From assembly GCF_014334095.1 (NCBI RefSeq), contig NZ_CP060495.1:1945001-2009000 (forward strand): a stretch of DNA of 64,000 nt. Direction: 5' to 3'. Below, piece by piece: positions 27,346 through 35,890 of this stretch (its first letter is position 1; every line of letters starts with the position of its first letter). Below the pieces are notes generated by a model. It did not search any database. It saw only the letters and a program-made list of their open reading frames with translations, and was not told the DNA's origin. Source of the DNA: Novosphingopyxis iocasae (GTDB taxonomy: Bacteria > Pseudomonadota > Alphaproteobacteria > Sphingomonadales > Sphingomonadaceae). The position numbers and the translations under genes are program-made.

Positions 27346-28732
27346 GAGCGATTCCAACAGCATGTGGGGCGGGCGCTTTTCGGGCGGCCCTTCGGCGGTG
27401 ATGCGCGAGATAAACGCCTCCATCCCCTTCGACAAGCGCCTGTGGCGACAGGACATCCGCGCGAGCAAGGTCCATGTCGCCATGCTGGCGGCTCAGGGCA
27501 TCGTGAGCGAAGAGGATGCCGCCACGATCCGCGAGGGTCTGGGTCGCATCGCTGCGGAATATGAAGCGGACGGGGTCCCGGAGAATTTCGACCTCGAGGA
27601 TATTCACATGACCGTCGAGGCGCGGCTGACCGAGCTTATCGGCCCCGTCGCCGGACGCCTGCACACAGCGCGCTCACGCAATGATCAGGTCGCGACGGAC
27701 TTTCGGCTCTGGGTGCGCGAGGCGTGCGAAGAGATGGAGGCCGGCCTTGCCGCTTTTCAGCGTGCGCTGCTTGCCCGTGCCGAAGAGCATACCGATACGG
27801 TGATGCCGGGCTTCACCCATTTGCAGGCCGCCCAGCCGGTGACGCTGGGCCACCATATGATGGCCTATTATGAGATGGCGAAGCGTGATCGGAGCCGCTT
27901 TGCCGATGCCCGCGCGCGCGCTGCCGAATGCCCGCTCGGCTCTGCCGCTTTGGCCGGCACCAGTTTCGATCTGGACCGCGATCGGACCGCGGGCGAGCTG
28001 GGTTTCGCACACCCCACCGCCAATTCGCTCGACGCCGTATCGGACCGCGATTTCGCGCTCGACTATCTGATGGCGGCGACCACCGCCTCGCTGCACCTTT
28101 CGCGCTTGGCCGAAGAATTCGTAATCTGGGCGAGCCAGCCCTTCGGTTTCGTGAAGCTTTCGGACGCCTACAGTACCGGCAGCTCGATCATGCCGCAGAA
28201 GCGCAACCCCGATGCCGCCGAACTGGTGCGCGGCCACGCAGGACGCATCGCGGGCTGCATGCAGGCGCTCGTCATGGTGATGAAGGGCCTGCCGCTGGCT
28301 TATGCCAAGGACACTCAGGACGACAAACCGCCGGTGTTCGAAGCGCATGACCTGCTCGCGCTGTCGATCGCGGCGATGACGGGCATGGTGGAAACCAGCG
28401 ATTTCCGGCGCGAGCGGATGCGCGATTTGGCCGCTGGCGGCCATAGCACCGCGACCGATTTCGCGGACTGGCTGGTGCGCGCCATCGGCCTGCCCTTCCG
28501 CGAGGCGCATCATCTGACCGGCGCCGCCGTGAAACTGGCCGAGGAAAAGGGCTGCGATATATCCGAACTGGACGATGCCTCGCTGCGCGGTCTCGATCCG
28601 CGACTGGCCGAGGCGCAGCTGCCCGATCTCAGCGTCGAGGGCTCGGTCGCCAGCCGGATGAGCTATGGCGGCACCGCACCTGCGCGGGTAAGGGAAGCCA
28701 TCGCCCGCGCGCGCAAGGAACTGGACCAATGA
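27344..28732 (+). CDS. argH: Argininosuccinate lyase
   Basis: A 462-residue member of the fumarase/aspartase superfamily that releases arginine and fumarate from argininosuccinate. Diagnostic segments are [11 protein letters not shown] at the N-terminus, [15 protein letters not shown]-type sequence ([14 protein letters not shown]), the catalytic histidine in [16 protein letters not shown] and the signature [12 protein letters not shown]. Candidate starts are 27326, 27344 and 27362; 27344 is preferred for its GGGAAAGAG site. It heads an operon argH-lptM-lysA. Confidence 0.96.
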   Translation: MSDSNSMWGGRFSGGPSAVMREINASIPFDKRLWRQDIRASKVHVAMLAAQGIVSEEDAATIREGLGRIAAEYEADGVPENFDLEDIHMTVEARLTELIGPVAGRLHTARSRNDQVATDFRLWVREACEEMEAGLAAFQRALLARAEEHTDTVMPGFTHLQAAQPVTLGHHMMAYYEMAKRDRSRFADARARAAECPLGSAALAGTSFDLDRDRTAGELGFAHPTANSLDAVSDRDFALDYLMAATTASLHLSRLAEEFVIWASQPFGFVKLSDAYSTGSSIMPQKRNPDAAELVRGHAGRIAGCMQALVMVMKGLPLAYAKDTQDDKPPVFEAHDLLALSIAAMTGMVETSDFRRERMRDLAAGGHSTATDFADWLVRAIGLPFREAHHLTGAAVKLAEEKGCDISELDDASLRGLDPRLAEAQLPDLSVEGSVASRMSYGGTAPARVREAIARARKELDQ

Positions 28733-29019
28733 AGACCGCCGCCGCCCTGCTGGTCGCCACCGCCGCGCTTTGCGCTTGCGGCAAGGTGGGTCCGCTGGAA
28801 CCCGCACCCGGTGCCAGCATGCCGCCCAAAACCTATGGCCAGACGAGCGCGGTGGACCCGCAGGCGCTGATCGAACCCTCCCCGCAGGCGCGGCCCGCGC
28901 GCAGCGATGAGCTCTTACAGCGCTCTCAGGTGCGCGAGCCCGATCCGTTCGATCTGCCGCCCGCAGGCCGCCAGTCCACCAACGACGCCGACGTGGCGCC
29001 CCCGCCCCCGACCAGCTGA
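28729..29019 (+). CDS. lptM: LptM-like (YifL) small lipoprotein
   Basis: A 96-residue lipoprotein with lipobox ALCAC and the start of the mature part CGKVGPLEP, matching the LptM/YifL signature (CGxxGPL). E. coli LptM helps LptD form its native disulfides in the LPS translocon. The rest is low-complexity and proline-rich, longer than in E. coli. Its ATG overlaps the argH stop (ATGA) and lysA begins 5 bp after its stop. The position just before lysA matches the yifL-dapF neighbourhood in enterobacteria, another diaminopimelate gene. Confidence 0.8.
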   Translation: MKTAAALLVATAALCACGKVGPLEPAPGASMPPKTYGQTSAVDPQALIEPSPQARPARSDELLQRSQVREPDPFDLPPAGRQSTNDADVAPPPPTS

Positions 29020-29024
29020 GACCT

Positions 29025-30287
29025 ATGGACCATTTTTCCTATCGCGACGGCATTCTTCATGCCGAGGACGTCCCGCTGCCCGCCATTGCGGAGGCCGTCG
29101 GCACACCCGTCTACATCTATTCGCGCGCCACGTTCGAACGGCATGCCCGCGTGTTCCGCGAGGGGCTGTCGGGTATAAAGGACAAGCGGATCGCTTTTGC
29201 GATCAAGTCCAACCCCAATCTCGCCGTGCTCAACGTGCTGGCCCGCGAAGGCTATGGCGCCGACGTGGTGTCGGGCGGCGAAATGGCCCGCGCGCTGGCG
29301 GCGGGCGTCCCGGCAGACGGCATCGTTTTTTCCGGTGTCGGCAAAACGCGCACAGAACTTGCCATGGGCCTCGACCAAGGCATCGGCCAGTTCAATATCG
29401 AGCATGAGCCGGAAGGTGCCGCGCTCGCCAAGATCGCGCATGAGAAGGGCCTGCGCGCCCCCGCCACGCTGCGCGTCAATCCGGATGTGGATGCGCGCAC
29501 CCATGCCAAAATCTCGACCGGCAAGGCGGAGAACAAATTCGGTGTCGGCATCGATATCGCGCCGGAAATCTACGCCCGCTTGGCCGCGCTGCCGGGCCTG
29601 GACCTGCGCGGTATCGCGGTTCACATCGGCAGTCAGCTGTTCGATCTGGAACCCATGGAAGCTGCGTTCGAGCGGGTCGGCTCGCTGGTGCGCGATCTGC
29701 GCGCATCGGGACTTTCGGTTACCCATGTCGATCTCGGCGGCGGGCTCGGCATCCCTTACAAAGCGGGGGAGGCGCTGCCCCCCAGCCCGGCCGATTACGG
29801 CGCGATGGTTGCGCGCGTGACCAAGGACTGGGACGTGCATCTGACATTTGAGCCGGGCCGCGTGATCGCGGGCAACGCCGGCGTGCTGCTGACCGAAGTG
29901 CTCTGGGTAAAACCGGGCGCCGCCGCGCCGTTCGTGGTGGTGGATGCCGCGATGAACGATCTTGCCCGGCCCGCCATGTACGACGCCTGGCACGATTTTC
30001 AGCCGGTGCGCGAGACCGCCGAGCGCATGACCGCCTCCATCGTCGGCCCGGTCTGCGAGAGCGGCGACACCTTTGCCTTGTCGCGCGATATCGGCGTGGT
30101 GGGCGAAGGCGATCTAGCCGTGTTTCGCACCGCGGGCGCTTATGGCGCGACCATGGCGAGCACTTATAACAGCCGATCGCTGGTGCCCGAAGTGCTGGTG
30201 GATGGAGACAAGTTCGCGGTCGTCGCGGATCGCATCGCCGCGGGCACCATCATGGCTGCCGAGCGCGTGCCCGACTGGCTGGACTGA
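29025..30287 (+). CDS. lysA: Diaminopimelate decarboxylase
   Basis: A 420-residue PLP enzyme of the fold-III (alanine-racemase-like) class that makes lysine from meso-diaminopimelate. The PLP lysine is Lys 61 in RIAFAIKSNPN. The glycine loop LDLGGGLGIPY-like sequence (VDLGGGLGIPYKAG) binds phosphate, and GPVCESGDTFA carries the active-site cysteine of the other subunit. The length fits the family. It is the third gene of the argH operon and is followed 7 bp later by the siroheme synthase. Confidence 0.96.
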   Translation: MDHFSYRDGILHAEDVPLPAIAEAVGTPVYIYSRATFERHARVFREGLSGIKDKRIAFAIKSNPNLAVLNVLAREGYGADVVSGGEMARALAAGVPADGIVFSGVGKTRTELAMGLDQGIGQFNIEHEPEGAALAKIAHEKGLRAPATLRVNPDVDARTHAKISTGKAENKFGVGIDIAPEIYARLAALPGLDLRGIAVHIGSQLFDLEPMEAAFERVGSLVRDLRASGLSVTHVDLGGGLGIPYKAGEALPPSPADYGAMVARVTKDWDVHLTFEPGRVIAGNAGVLLTEVLWVKPGAAAPFVVVDAAMNDLARPAMYDAWHDFQPVRETAERMTASIVGPVCESGDTFALSRDIGVVGEGDLAVFRTAGAYGATMASTYNSRSLVPEVLVDGDKFAVVADRIAAGTIMAAERVPDWLD

Positions 30288-30294
30288 GGCCGCC

Positions 30295-31062
30295 ATGCGC
30301 CAGTTTCCGCTGTTCGCGAACCTGGCGGGCCGCACCGTCATCCTGCTGGGAAGCGGCGAGGCGGCCGATGCGAAGCGGCGGCTGTACGAACGCGCGGGTG
30401 CCGTCATCTCGGACAATCCGAATGCCGAAGGCGCCGCGCTGGGCATCGTCGCGCATGAGGATGACGAACTGGCGGCGCTGGACGCCGCGCGGCTGAAGCG
30501 GCGCGGTCTTCTGGTCAACGTCGTCGACCGGCCCGAGCTGTGCGATTTCACCACCCCTGCGATCGTGGACCGCGATCCGGTGACGGTAGCGATCGGCACC
30601 GCCGGCGCCTCCGCAGGGCTTGCAAAAGCGCTGCGCCAGCGGATCGAGGCGCTGCTGGCCCCGCAGCTGGGCACGTTGGCGAGCGACCTGTTCGCCGCGC
30701 GCAATGCGATCCGCGCCCGCTGGCCGCAGCCCGCAGACCGTCGCCGCGCGATAGACGCCGCGCTGGCCGAAGGCGGCCCGCTCGATCCAGGCGGCACCGG
30801 CGCGTTCGATGTCTCAGCCTGGCTCACGGGCGAAGAAACGCGCATCGAAAGCGGCCTTCACATCTTCGATTTGATGAGTGACGATCCGGACGACCTTACG
30901 CTGCGCGCCGCCCGCCTGCTGGGCCAGGCGGATCGCGTCTATCATGACGCTGCCGTACCAGCCGTCATCCTGGAACGCGCCCGCGCCGACGCCGAACGAA
31001 TCGCCGGCGCACCGCCCGAAGACCTTCCGGAAGGCCTAAGCCTCCATCTCCGCCGTCGATAG
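30295..31062 (+). CDS. Siroheme synthase (precorrin-2 dehydrogenase) with a truncated tail
   Basis: A 255-residue protein. Residues 1-115 are a CysG-N/Met8p-like NAD-binding domain (FPLFANLAGRTVILLGSGEAADAKRRLYERAGA, LVNVVDRPELCDFTTPAIVDRDPVTVAIGTAGASAGLAKALRQRIE), which makes precorrin-2 into sirohydrochlorin. Residues 115-180 follow the CysG dimerisation region. The C-terminus then starts like the uroporphyrinogen methyltransferase domain (DDLTLRAARLLGQADRVYHD) but lacks its glycine-rich loop and stops after about 65 residues. So the methyltransferase half is a remnant and that activity must come from another gene. It probably belongs to the argH-lysA transcript. Confidence 0.85.
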   Translation: MRQFPLFANLAGRTVILLGSGEAADAKRRLYERAGAVISDNPNAEGAALGIVAHEDDELAALDAARLKRRGLLVNVVDRPELCDFTTPAIVDRDPVTVAIGTAGASAGLAKALRQRIEALLAPQLGTLASDLFAARNAIRARWPQPADRRRAIDAALAEGGPLDPGGTGAFDVSAWLTGEETRIESGLHIFDLMSDDPDDLTLRAARLLGQADRVYHDAAVPAVILERARADAERIAGAPPEDLPEGLSLHLRRR

Positions 31063-31073
31063 GCGCAACGAAA

Positions 31074-31110
31074 AACGGCGCCGGCTCCTACTGGAACCGA
31101 CGCCGCCGTT
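31074..31110. terminator. Hairpin between convergent genes
   Basis: AACGGCG and CGCCGTT close an imperfect GC-rich stem. It lies between the siroheme synthase and the convergent outer-membrane protein gene and is likely a bidirectional terminator; no long T-run is present. Confidence 0.5.
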
Positions 31111-31141
31111 CATCGAACCGGAGCGTGCCCCGGCTACTCGA

Positions 31142-31759
31142 TCAGAAGTGGAACACCGCCGCCGCGCTCGGGCGGAAGGATTCGAAATCCTTGAACGTGT
31201 CCACGCCGAAGCGCAGGCGCACGCCGCTATTGCCGGTGATGCCGCCGAGGCCGATGTCCTTGGGGCCGACTTCGGCGCCGATGCCGTAGATCACGCCGTC
31301 GCGATCGCGGATGCTGCCTTCATATTGCAGCGGGTTGCCATTGGCGTCGAGCAGCAGCGGATCGTGCGATTCGCGGCCTTCGACCCACATGTAACCGACG
31401 CGGCCGTAGAACAGGCCGCTGTCGCCCACGCGCACACCGAAACGACCGGCCGCACCATATTCCCAATCGATGTCGTTGAAGCCCTTCGATCCGAAGCCTT
31501 CCGCACCCACGAAGACGGGGCCGAGCGGCACGTTCGCACCGATGATCCCGTTGATCACCGCACCTTCGGTCGAATTGACGCCGAATTCTGCGGGTTCGTT
31601 CGGCGTATCGTAAATATCATAGCCCCCACCGATTGCCACATAGGGCTCGATGCCGAAAGCGGGCGTGCCGTCGGGCGCATCGGCGTCGGTGTTCTGCGCC
31701 ATCAGCGGCGCGGGAGCGAGGGAGAGGGCAGCTGCGCCCAAAAGGAGACGTGCGTTCAT
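31142..31759 (-). CDS. Outer-membrane beta-barrel protein
   Basis: A 205-residue protein with a signal peptide (MNARLLLGAAALSLAPAPLMA-QN) and a small eight-strand-type barrel: FGIEPYVAIGGGYDIYD, EGAVINGIIGANVPLGPVFVGAEGFGS, FGVRVGDSGLFYGRVGYMWVEG, IGAEVG and the C-terminal aromatic AAAVFHF. It resembles OmpA-barrel/opacity porins of sphingomonads. The ATG at 31759 is chosen over an in-frame start at 31828 because it exposes the signal peptide and has GGACAAG upstream. The function of such barrels is mostly unknown. Confidence 0.85.
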   Translation of the reverse strand: MNARLLLGAAALSLAPAPLMAQNTDADAPDGTPAFGIEPYVAIGGGYDIYDTPNEPAEFGVNSTEGAVINGIIGANVPLGPVFVGAEGFGSKGFNDIDWEYGAAGRFGVRVGDSGLFYGRVGYMWVEGRESHDPLLLDANGNPLQYEGSIRDRDGVIYGIGAEVGPKDIGLGGITGNSGVRLRFGVDTFKDFESFRPSAAAVFHF

Positions 31760-31821
31760 GTTCTTGTCCTTGGTCTTGGTATTCACCGGCCCCTGAGACC
31801 GGACCGCACCAATGGACCGCC

Positions 31822-31835
31822 GGAACATGCGTTCC
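31822..31835. promoter_or_regulatory. GGAAC-N4-GTTCC palindrome
   Basis: A 14-bp palindrome with perfect 5-bp arms about 65 bp upstream of the outer-membrane protein start, next to an AT-rich tract (31836-31860). It could be an operator for that gene; no regulator is assigned. Confidence 0.35.
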
Positions 31836-31888
31836 CAAAATTGTCATAAAAATGCGACGAACCGTTAAAAGGTTCCATTCATGGCTAA

Positions 31889-32302
31889 TTAATTTTCTGC
31901 GCTGCGCAATAAATAGTGCATTTGGGCCGATGCGATCAGCCGGTTGCGGTCGTCCTGCCAGGCCACCGCTTCGACATTGGCCAACGTGCGACCAAGCCGC
32001 GTAATGCGGCCGATCGCGAAGGTATCCTGATCGATGCCGCCGCGCATGAAATCCACCGTCACATTGATCGGCTTGATGCGCACTCTGGTCTCGCTCTCCG
32101 CCAAAGCCGCGCGCAGAGCTGCGATCGAAGCGATCTCGAGCAAGCCTGAGATTGCGCCGCCGTGCAGAAAACCGGGGCGCCCGACCACGTCTTCACTGAA
32201 CGGCATGACGAGCACGGGAACGCCGTCCTCTTCGCCTGCGCCGCGCAGCTTCAGCGCGCGGGCATAAGGCGACACCGCCTGCGCGATATCGAGCCCGCTC
32301 AC
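31889..32302 (-). CDS. PaaI-type hotdog thioesterase
   Basis: A 137-residue hotdog-fold protein with the active-site stretch GFLHGGAISGLLEIASIAAL typical of PaaI thioesterases and FMRGGIDQDTFAIGRITRLGRTLANVEAVAWQ in the second half. These hydrolyse acyl-CoA or aryl-CoA esters. The start ATG overlaps the stop of the second thioesterase gene (ATGA), so the two hotdog proteins are co-translated and may form a hetero-oligomer. Confidence 0.88.
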   Translation of the reverse strand: MSGLDIAQAVSPYARALKLRGAGEEDGVPVLVMPFSEDVVGRPGFLHGGAISGLLEIASIAALRAALAESETRVRIKPINVTVDFMRGGIDQDTFAIGRITRLGRTLANVEAVAWQDDRNRLIASAQMHYLLRSAEN

Positions 32303-32760
32303 CGCCCAAATCCTTTGGTGCGGATGAAGGTGCCGGTGACATGCGCCACCGGATCGTCCGGATCACCATTATGCGCAGTGCCATGCACGAATCCGATCGA
32401 GCGGGTGACATGATAGCATTGGCCGCGCCCGATCACCGCCTGCCCCGGTGGGGACGGACGCATATAATCCACGCGCAAATCCATCGTGGCATGCGGGCGG
32501 AACTTACCGAGTTTGGTCCAGATGGCGAGGCTGGTGGCCATGTCCATCAACGAGATGATCGGGCCCGACGCCAGGATCTGCGTCTCCTCGTCCCCCACCA
32601 GATCCTCGCGCCAATCGAGCTTCAGCTCGACCCAGTCCTGCCCGTGATCGTGATAGCCGATGCCCAGCATGCCGCCATGGCCAAGCTTTCCCATGAACGC
32701 GATGATCTGCGCCGGATCGAACCGCTCGCCATCCTTCATTTGTGCCGGTGCCTTGCTCAT
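32299..32760 (-). CDS. PaaI-like hotdog protein with altered active site
   Basis: A 153-residue hotdog protein. The expected HGGxxxxLLD segment reads ASGPIISLMDMATSLAIW, so the histidine-glycine pair is missing, while LRVDYMRPSPPGQAVIGRGQCYHVTRSIGFVHGTAHN keeps the rest of the fold. It may use a different catalytic residue or act as a partner of the downstream enzyme. Three starts are possible (32793, 32772, 32760); 32760 gives the most family-like N-terminus. Confidence 0.82.
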   Translation of the reverse strand: MSKAPAQMKDGERFDPAQIIAFMGKLGHGGMLGIGYHDHGQDWVELKLDWREDLVGDEETQILASGPIISLMDMATSLAIWTKLGKFRPHATMDLRVDYMRPSPPGQAVIGRGQCYHVTRSIGFVHGTAHNGDPDDPVAHVTGTFIRTKGFGR

Positions 32761-32854
32761 GCCCCCGCCCATAGCGGTTTTTGGCGGTCGCACAAATGTC
32801 GCACCGCGTAAGCCTACTTGCGCGGGGTGCCCCCGTGGCTACATCGCCGGTGAA

Positions 32855-33340
32855 ATGGAAGATTTACTGAGCCAAGGCCCCGGCACCGCCACGGTGCTTG
32901 AGGTGCTTCAAACCGCGCTGACGCCGGCCTTTTTGCTGGTGGCGCTGGGCAGCATGCTCAATCTGTTCACCGGCCGCCTGACCCGCATCATAGATCGCGC
33001 GCGCGACCGCGAGGCCCTCTATGACCAGACGACAGGCCCCGAGCATGAGCGACTGGTCTACGAATTGCGGATGCTGGAGCGGCGCATGACGGTGACTGGC
33101 CGCGCAATCTGGTTCGGCGTCGCCGCCGCGGTGGTGGTATGCGTGATGATCGGGATGTTGTTCCTGATCGGCCTTGCCGATGCGGAGCTTTCCGTCGCGA
33201 TCGTCGCGACCTTCCTTTTAGCCCTGACGCTGATGGCCACCGCGCTCGCCCATTTCATGTTCGAGGTGCAGCTGTCCACGCGCGTCCTGCATGTGCGCGC
33301 GGAATATCTGGAATATGAGGAGGGGCGCTCCCGGTCCTGA
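32855..33340 (+). CDS. DUF2721 membrane protein
   Basis: A 161-residue inner-membrane protein of the DUF2721 family. Hydrophobic segments lie at about 15-40, 85-110 and 115-140, with the family motif FLLVALGSMLNLFTGRLTRIIDRARD near residues 28-53 and a cytoplasmic helix containing ERLVYELRMLERRM. Function is unknown. It is divergent from the thioesterase pair and convergent with the amidase gene. The ATG at 32855 has only a weak ribosome site. Confidence 0.85.
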   Translation: MEDLLSQGPGTATVLEVLQTALTPAFLLVALGSMLNLFTGRLTRIIDRARDREALYDQTTGPEHERLVYELRMLERRMTVTGRAIWFGVAAAVVVCVMIGMLFLIGLADAELSVAIVATFLLALTLMATALAHFMFEVQLSTRVLHVRAEYLEYEEGRSRS

Positions 33341-33377
33341 GCGCCTTCCTGCGCCCGCGCTACGTGCGGGAGGGCGC
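33341..33377. terminator. 12-bp hairpin with two G-U pairs
   Basis: GCGCCTTCCTGC pairs with GCGGGAGGGCGC across a 13-nt loop, starting immediately after the DUF2721 stop. It separates this gene from the convergent amidase. There is no T-run. Confidence 0.5.
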
Positions 33378-33400
33378 GCGAATTCCCTCCCTCTAAGGCG

Positions 33401-34984
33401 CTACTGCCCCACCGTCGGCAGATAACGGGGCGGGACGCGGGCTTTGCTTGCGCGCTCATAGGCATCGCCGACTTGTAACAGGAAGTCGTCGGTCCAGGCG
33501 GTGCCGATGAAGCTGATGCCGACGGGCAGACCGTCGATCAGACCCATCGGCACGGTGAGGTGCGGATAACCGGCCTGGGCGGGAAGCCCGCTGGCGCTGG
33601 GGCCGGAAAAGTTGTCGCCTTCTCCCAGCGTACTGAGCCACACGGGACTGCGCGTCGGCAGCGCGAGCACGGTGACTTTGGCATCGGCGAGCATCTTGTC
33701 GATGCCCATCTGACCGGCCAGGCGCGTGGCCGTCTCACGCGCCTTCAGATATTTGGGATCGCTCAGATCGCCCTGCTTTTGCGCTTCCAGAAACAGCGAT
33801 TGGTCGAAATATCGCAGCTCACGCGCCTTGTCCGCCTCGTTGAAGGCAATGAGGTCCGCCAGCGTCTTTGCCGTCACGTCATTATCGGGCAGGCCCTGCA
33901 GATAGTCCGCCATGTCGGCCTTGAATTCGCTCAGCAGGACCTGAAACTCGGCCTCGCCCACGCCCTCGGTGGCCTCGCGGCTCTCGTCGATGTCCACGAT
34001 CGTCGCGCCCTGCGCGCGCAGCACATCGAGCGCTTCCTCGAACTTGGCGGTCAGCGCGGCGTCATCACCCACGCGGTCGCGCGGCACGCCGATCTGAAGG
34101 CCCTTCAGAACATCACGGCCGAGCAGTCCCGCATAATCGGACACCCGGCCCACCGCGGCGGCGGTAGCCGGATCGCCCGAATCCACGCCCGCCATCGCGC
34201 CTAGCATAATCGCGGCATCGCGCACCGTGCGCGTCATCGGCCCTGCGGTATCCTGACTATGGCTGATCGGCACGATGAAGCGCCGCGAAACAAGGCCCAG
34301 CGTCGGCTTCAGTCCGACGATCCCGTTGGAACTGGCCGGGCAAGTGATCGAGCCGTCAGTCTCGGTGCCGACGGTGCCCGCAGCCAGGCTGGCGGCCGCA
34401 GCCACCGCGCTACCGCTCGACGAGCCGCAAGTGTTGCGGTCCAGCGCATAGGGGTTTCGGGTCAGACCGCCCACTGCGCTCCAGCCGCTGGTGGAATCAT
34501 TGGAGCGGAAATTGGCCCATTCGCTGAGATTGGCCTTGCCGAGGATCACTGCCCCGGCCTCACGCAGTTTCGCGACCAGCGGGGCATCGCGGTCCGTGAC
34601 GTTGCTTTCGAGCGCGTAAGAGCCCGCCGTGGTCGGCACCGGGCCCTTCGTCTCGATATTATCCTTCACGATAACGGGAATGCCCAGCATCGGACCGCTG
34701 CGTCCTGCCGCCCGCTCCGTATCGCGGCGGCGCGCCTCTTCCAGCGCGCCGGGGAGAACAGCAATCACGGCGTTCAGCTCAGGCCCCGCATGGTTCATCG
34801 CCGCGATGCGATCGATATAGCCCTGCGTGATGGCGGCACTGGTCGTCTCGCCCGACTGCATGGCCGCTTCCAGCTCGGAAATCGACTTTTCCTCGACCGG
34901 ATAATCGCCGTTCGGGGGCGCGTCCTGTGCGGCCAGCGGGGCCGCCAGAAGCGCGAGCGGGGCGAGCAGCCGGACCGCGCGCAT
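33401..34984 (-). CDS. Exported amidase-signature enzyme
   Basis: A 527-residue amidase with an N-terminal signal peptide ([21 protein letters not shown]). The Ser-cisSer-Lys triad is visible: Lys in [12 protein letters not shown], the cis-Ser and nucleophile Ser in [28 protein letters not shown]. The family hydrolyses amide bonds in small molecules or peptides; the export signal points to periplasmic substrates. The stop of proC overlaps its ATG by 1 bp (TGATG), so it is made together with proC at the end of a long minus-strand gene train. Confidence 0.92.
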   Translation of the reverse strand: MRAVRLLAPLALLAAPLAAQDAPPNGDYPVEEKSISELEAAMQSGETTSAAITQGYIDRIAAMNHAGPELNAVIAVLPGALEEARRRDTERAAGRSGPMLGIPVIVKDNIETKGPVPTTAGSYALESNVTDRDAPLVAKLREAGAVILGKANLSEWANFRSNDSTSGWSAVGGLTRNPYALDRNTCGSSSGSAVAAAASLAAGTVGTETDGSITCPASSNGIVGLKPTLGLVSRRFIVPISHSQDTAGPMTRTVRDAAIMLGAMAGVDSGDPATAAAVGRVSDYAGLLGRDVLKGLQIGVPRDRVGDDAALTAKFEEALDVLRAQGATIVDIDESREATEGVGEAEFQVLLSEFKADMADYLQGLPDNDVTAKTLADLIAFNEADKARELRYFDQSLFLEAQKQGDLSDPKYLKARETATRLAGQMGIDKMLADAKVTVLALPTRSPVWLSTLGEGDNFSGPSASGLPAQAGYPHLTVPMGLIDGLPVGISFIGTAWTDDFLLQVGDAYERASKARVPPRYLPTVGQ

Positions 34985-35796
34985 CAGGCGTCGACCATCT
35001 TGGCAAGCTCGCCATTGCGATCACGCGCGGCCTCGAGCACCTCGGTGAGCAGTTTCACCAAGCGGTCGTCCGCATCGAGTACATTCATGCCCTCGCGCGT
35101 CGAGCCACCGGGGCTCGCCACCTTGTCAGCGAGCGCGCCGGGATCATCATCCGCCTGCACCGCCAGCGCCGCGGCACCTTCGACTGTCGCCAGCGCCATG
35201 CGTGCAGCCTGGTCTTCCGGCAGCCCCAGCTTGTGTGCAGCCGTCGCCAGCGCATCGGTGAAGCGGTAGACATAGGCCGGACCGGAGCCTGCGAGCGCAG
35301 CGACGAGGTCCATCTTGCCTTCCTCGTCGATCCATTCGGCGGTGCCGGTGGCATCCATCCAGCGGGTGATAGCGGCCTTTTCACCGTCGGTGAGCGCATC
35401 GGAATACAGGCCCAGTGGTGATTTGCCGAGCGCTACGCCGAGATTGGGCATCAGGCGGACGTTCTTGGCATCCGGAAACAACCGGTCCAAAGTCGCGATC
35501 TCGATACCGGCGAGAATGGAGATGACCACGGTGCCGGGCTTGATCGTCTTGCCGATCTGATCTGCCAGATCGCCCAGCATCTGCGGCTTCACGCCCAGAA
35601 GAACCATGTCATAGGGTTCGGTGGGCGGTTCGCTGACATGCTTCACACCGTCGGGAACGCCGCCCGGATGCGGATCGAACGCGGTGAAGTTCGCGGGATC
35701 GGCGCCTGCGCGAATCCAGCCTTTGAGAATGGAGCCCGCCATGTTGCCGCAGCCATAAGCGAGCAGGTTCGTCGGAAAATCAGTCTGTTCGTTCAT
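34984..35796 (-). CDS. proC: Pyrroline-5-carboxylate reductase
   Basis: A 270-residue ProC, which makes proline from pyrroline-5-carboxylate with NAD(P)H. The N-terminal dinucleotide loop is LLAYGCGNMAGSILKGWI, MPNLGVALGKSPLGLY marks the domain boundary, and the C-terminal dimer/substrate segment reads LAGSGPAYVYRFTDAL and SPGGSTREGMNVLD. The ATG has no visible Shine-Dalgarno sequence; a GTCAC-GAT-GTGAC palindrome sits in its place. A YbjN gene precedes it and the amidase gene follows with overlap. Confidence 0.94.
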   Translation of the reverse strand: MNEQTDFPTNLLAYGCGNMAGSILKGWIRAGADPANFTAFDPHPGGVPDGVKHVSEPPTEPYDMVLLGVKPQMLGDLADQIGKTIKPGTVVISILAGIEIATLDRLFPDAKNVRLMPNLGVALGKSPLGLYSDALTDGEKAAITRWMDATGTAEWIDEEGKMDLVAALAGSGPAYVYRFTDALATAAHKLGLPEDQAARMALATVEGAAALAVQADDDPGALADKVASPGGSTREGMNVLDADDRLVKLLTEVLEAARDRNGELAKMVDA

Positions 35797-35798
35797 GC

Positions 35799-35811
35799 GT
35801 CACGATGTGAC
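35799..35811. promoter_or_regulatory. GTCAC-N3-GTGAC palindrome at the proC start
   Basis: A perfect 5-bp inverted repeat begins 3 bp upstream of the proC ATG, where a ribosome site would be expected. It may be an operator or a small hairpin limiting initiation. Confidence 0.35.
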
Positions 35812-35890
35812 ATGTGCCGGGGGCAGGTTCAAGCGCGGTGCCAACGACCTATGGCAATCCGTTCGGGCGAACGGGGGTGGCACATATGCC

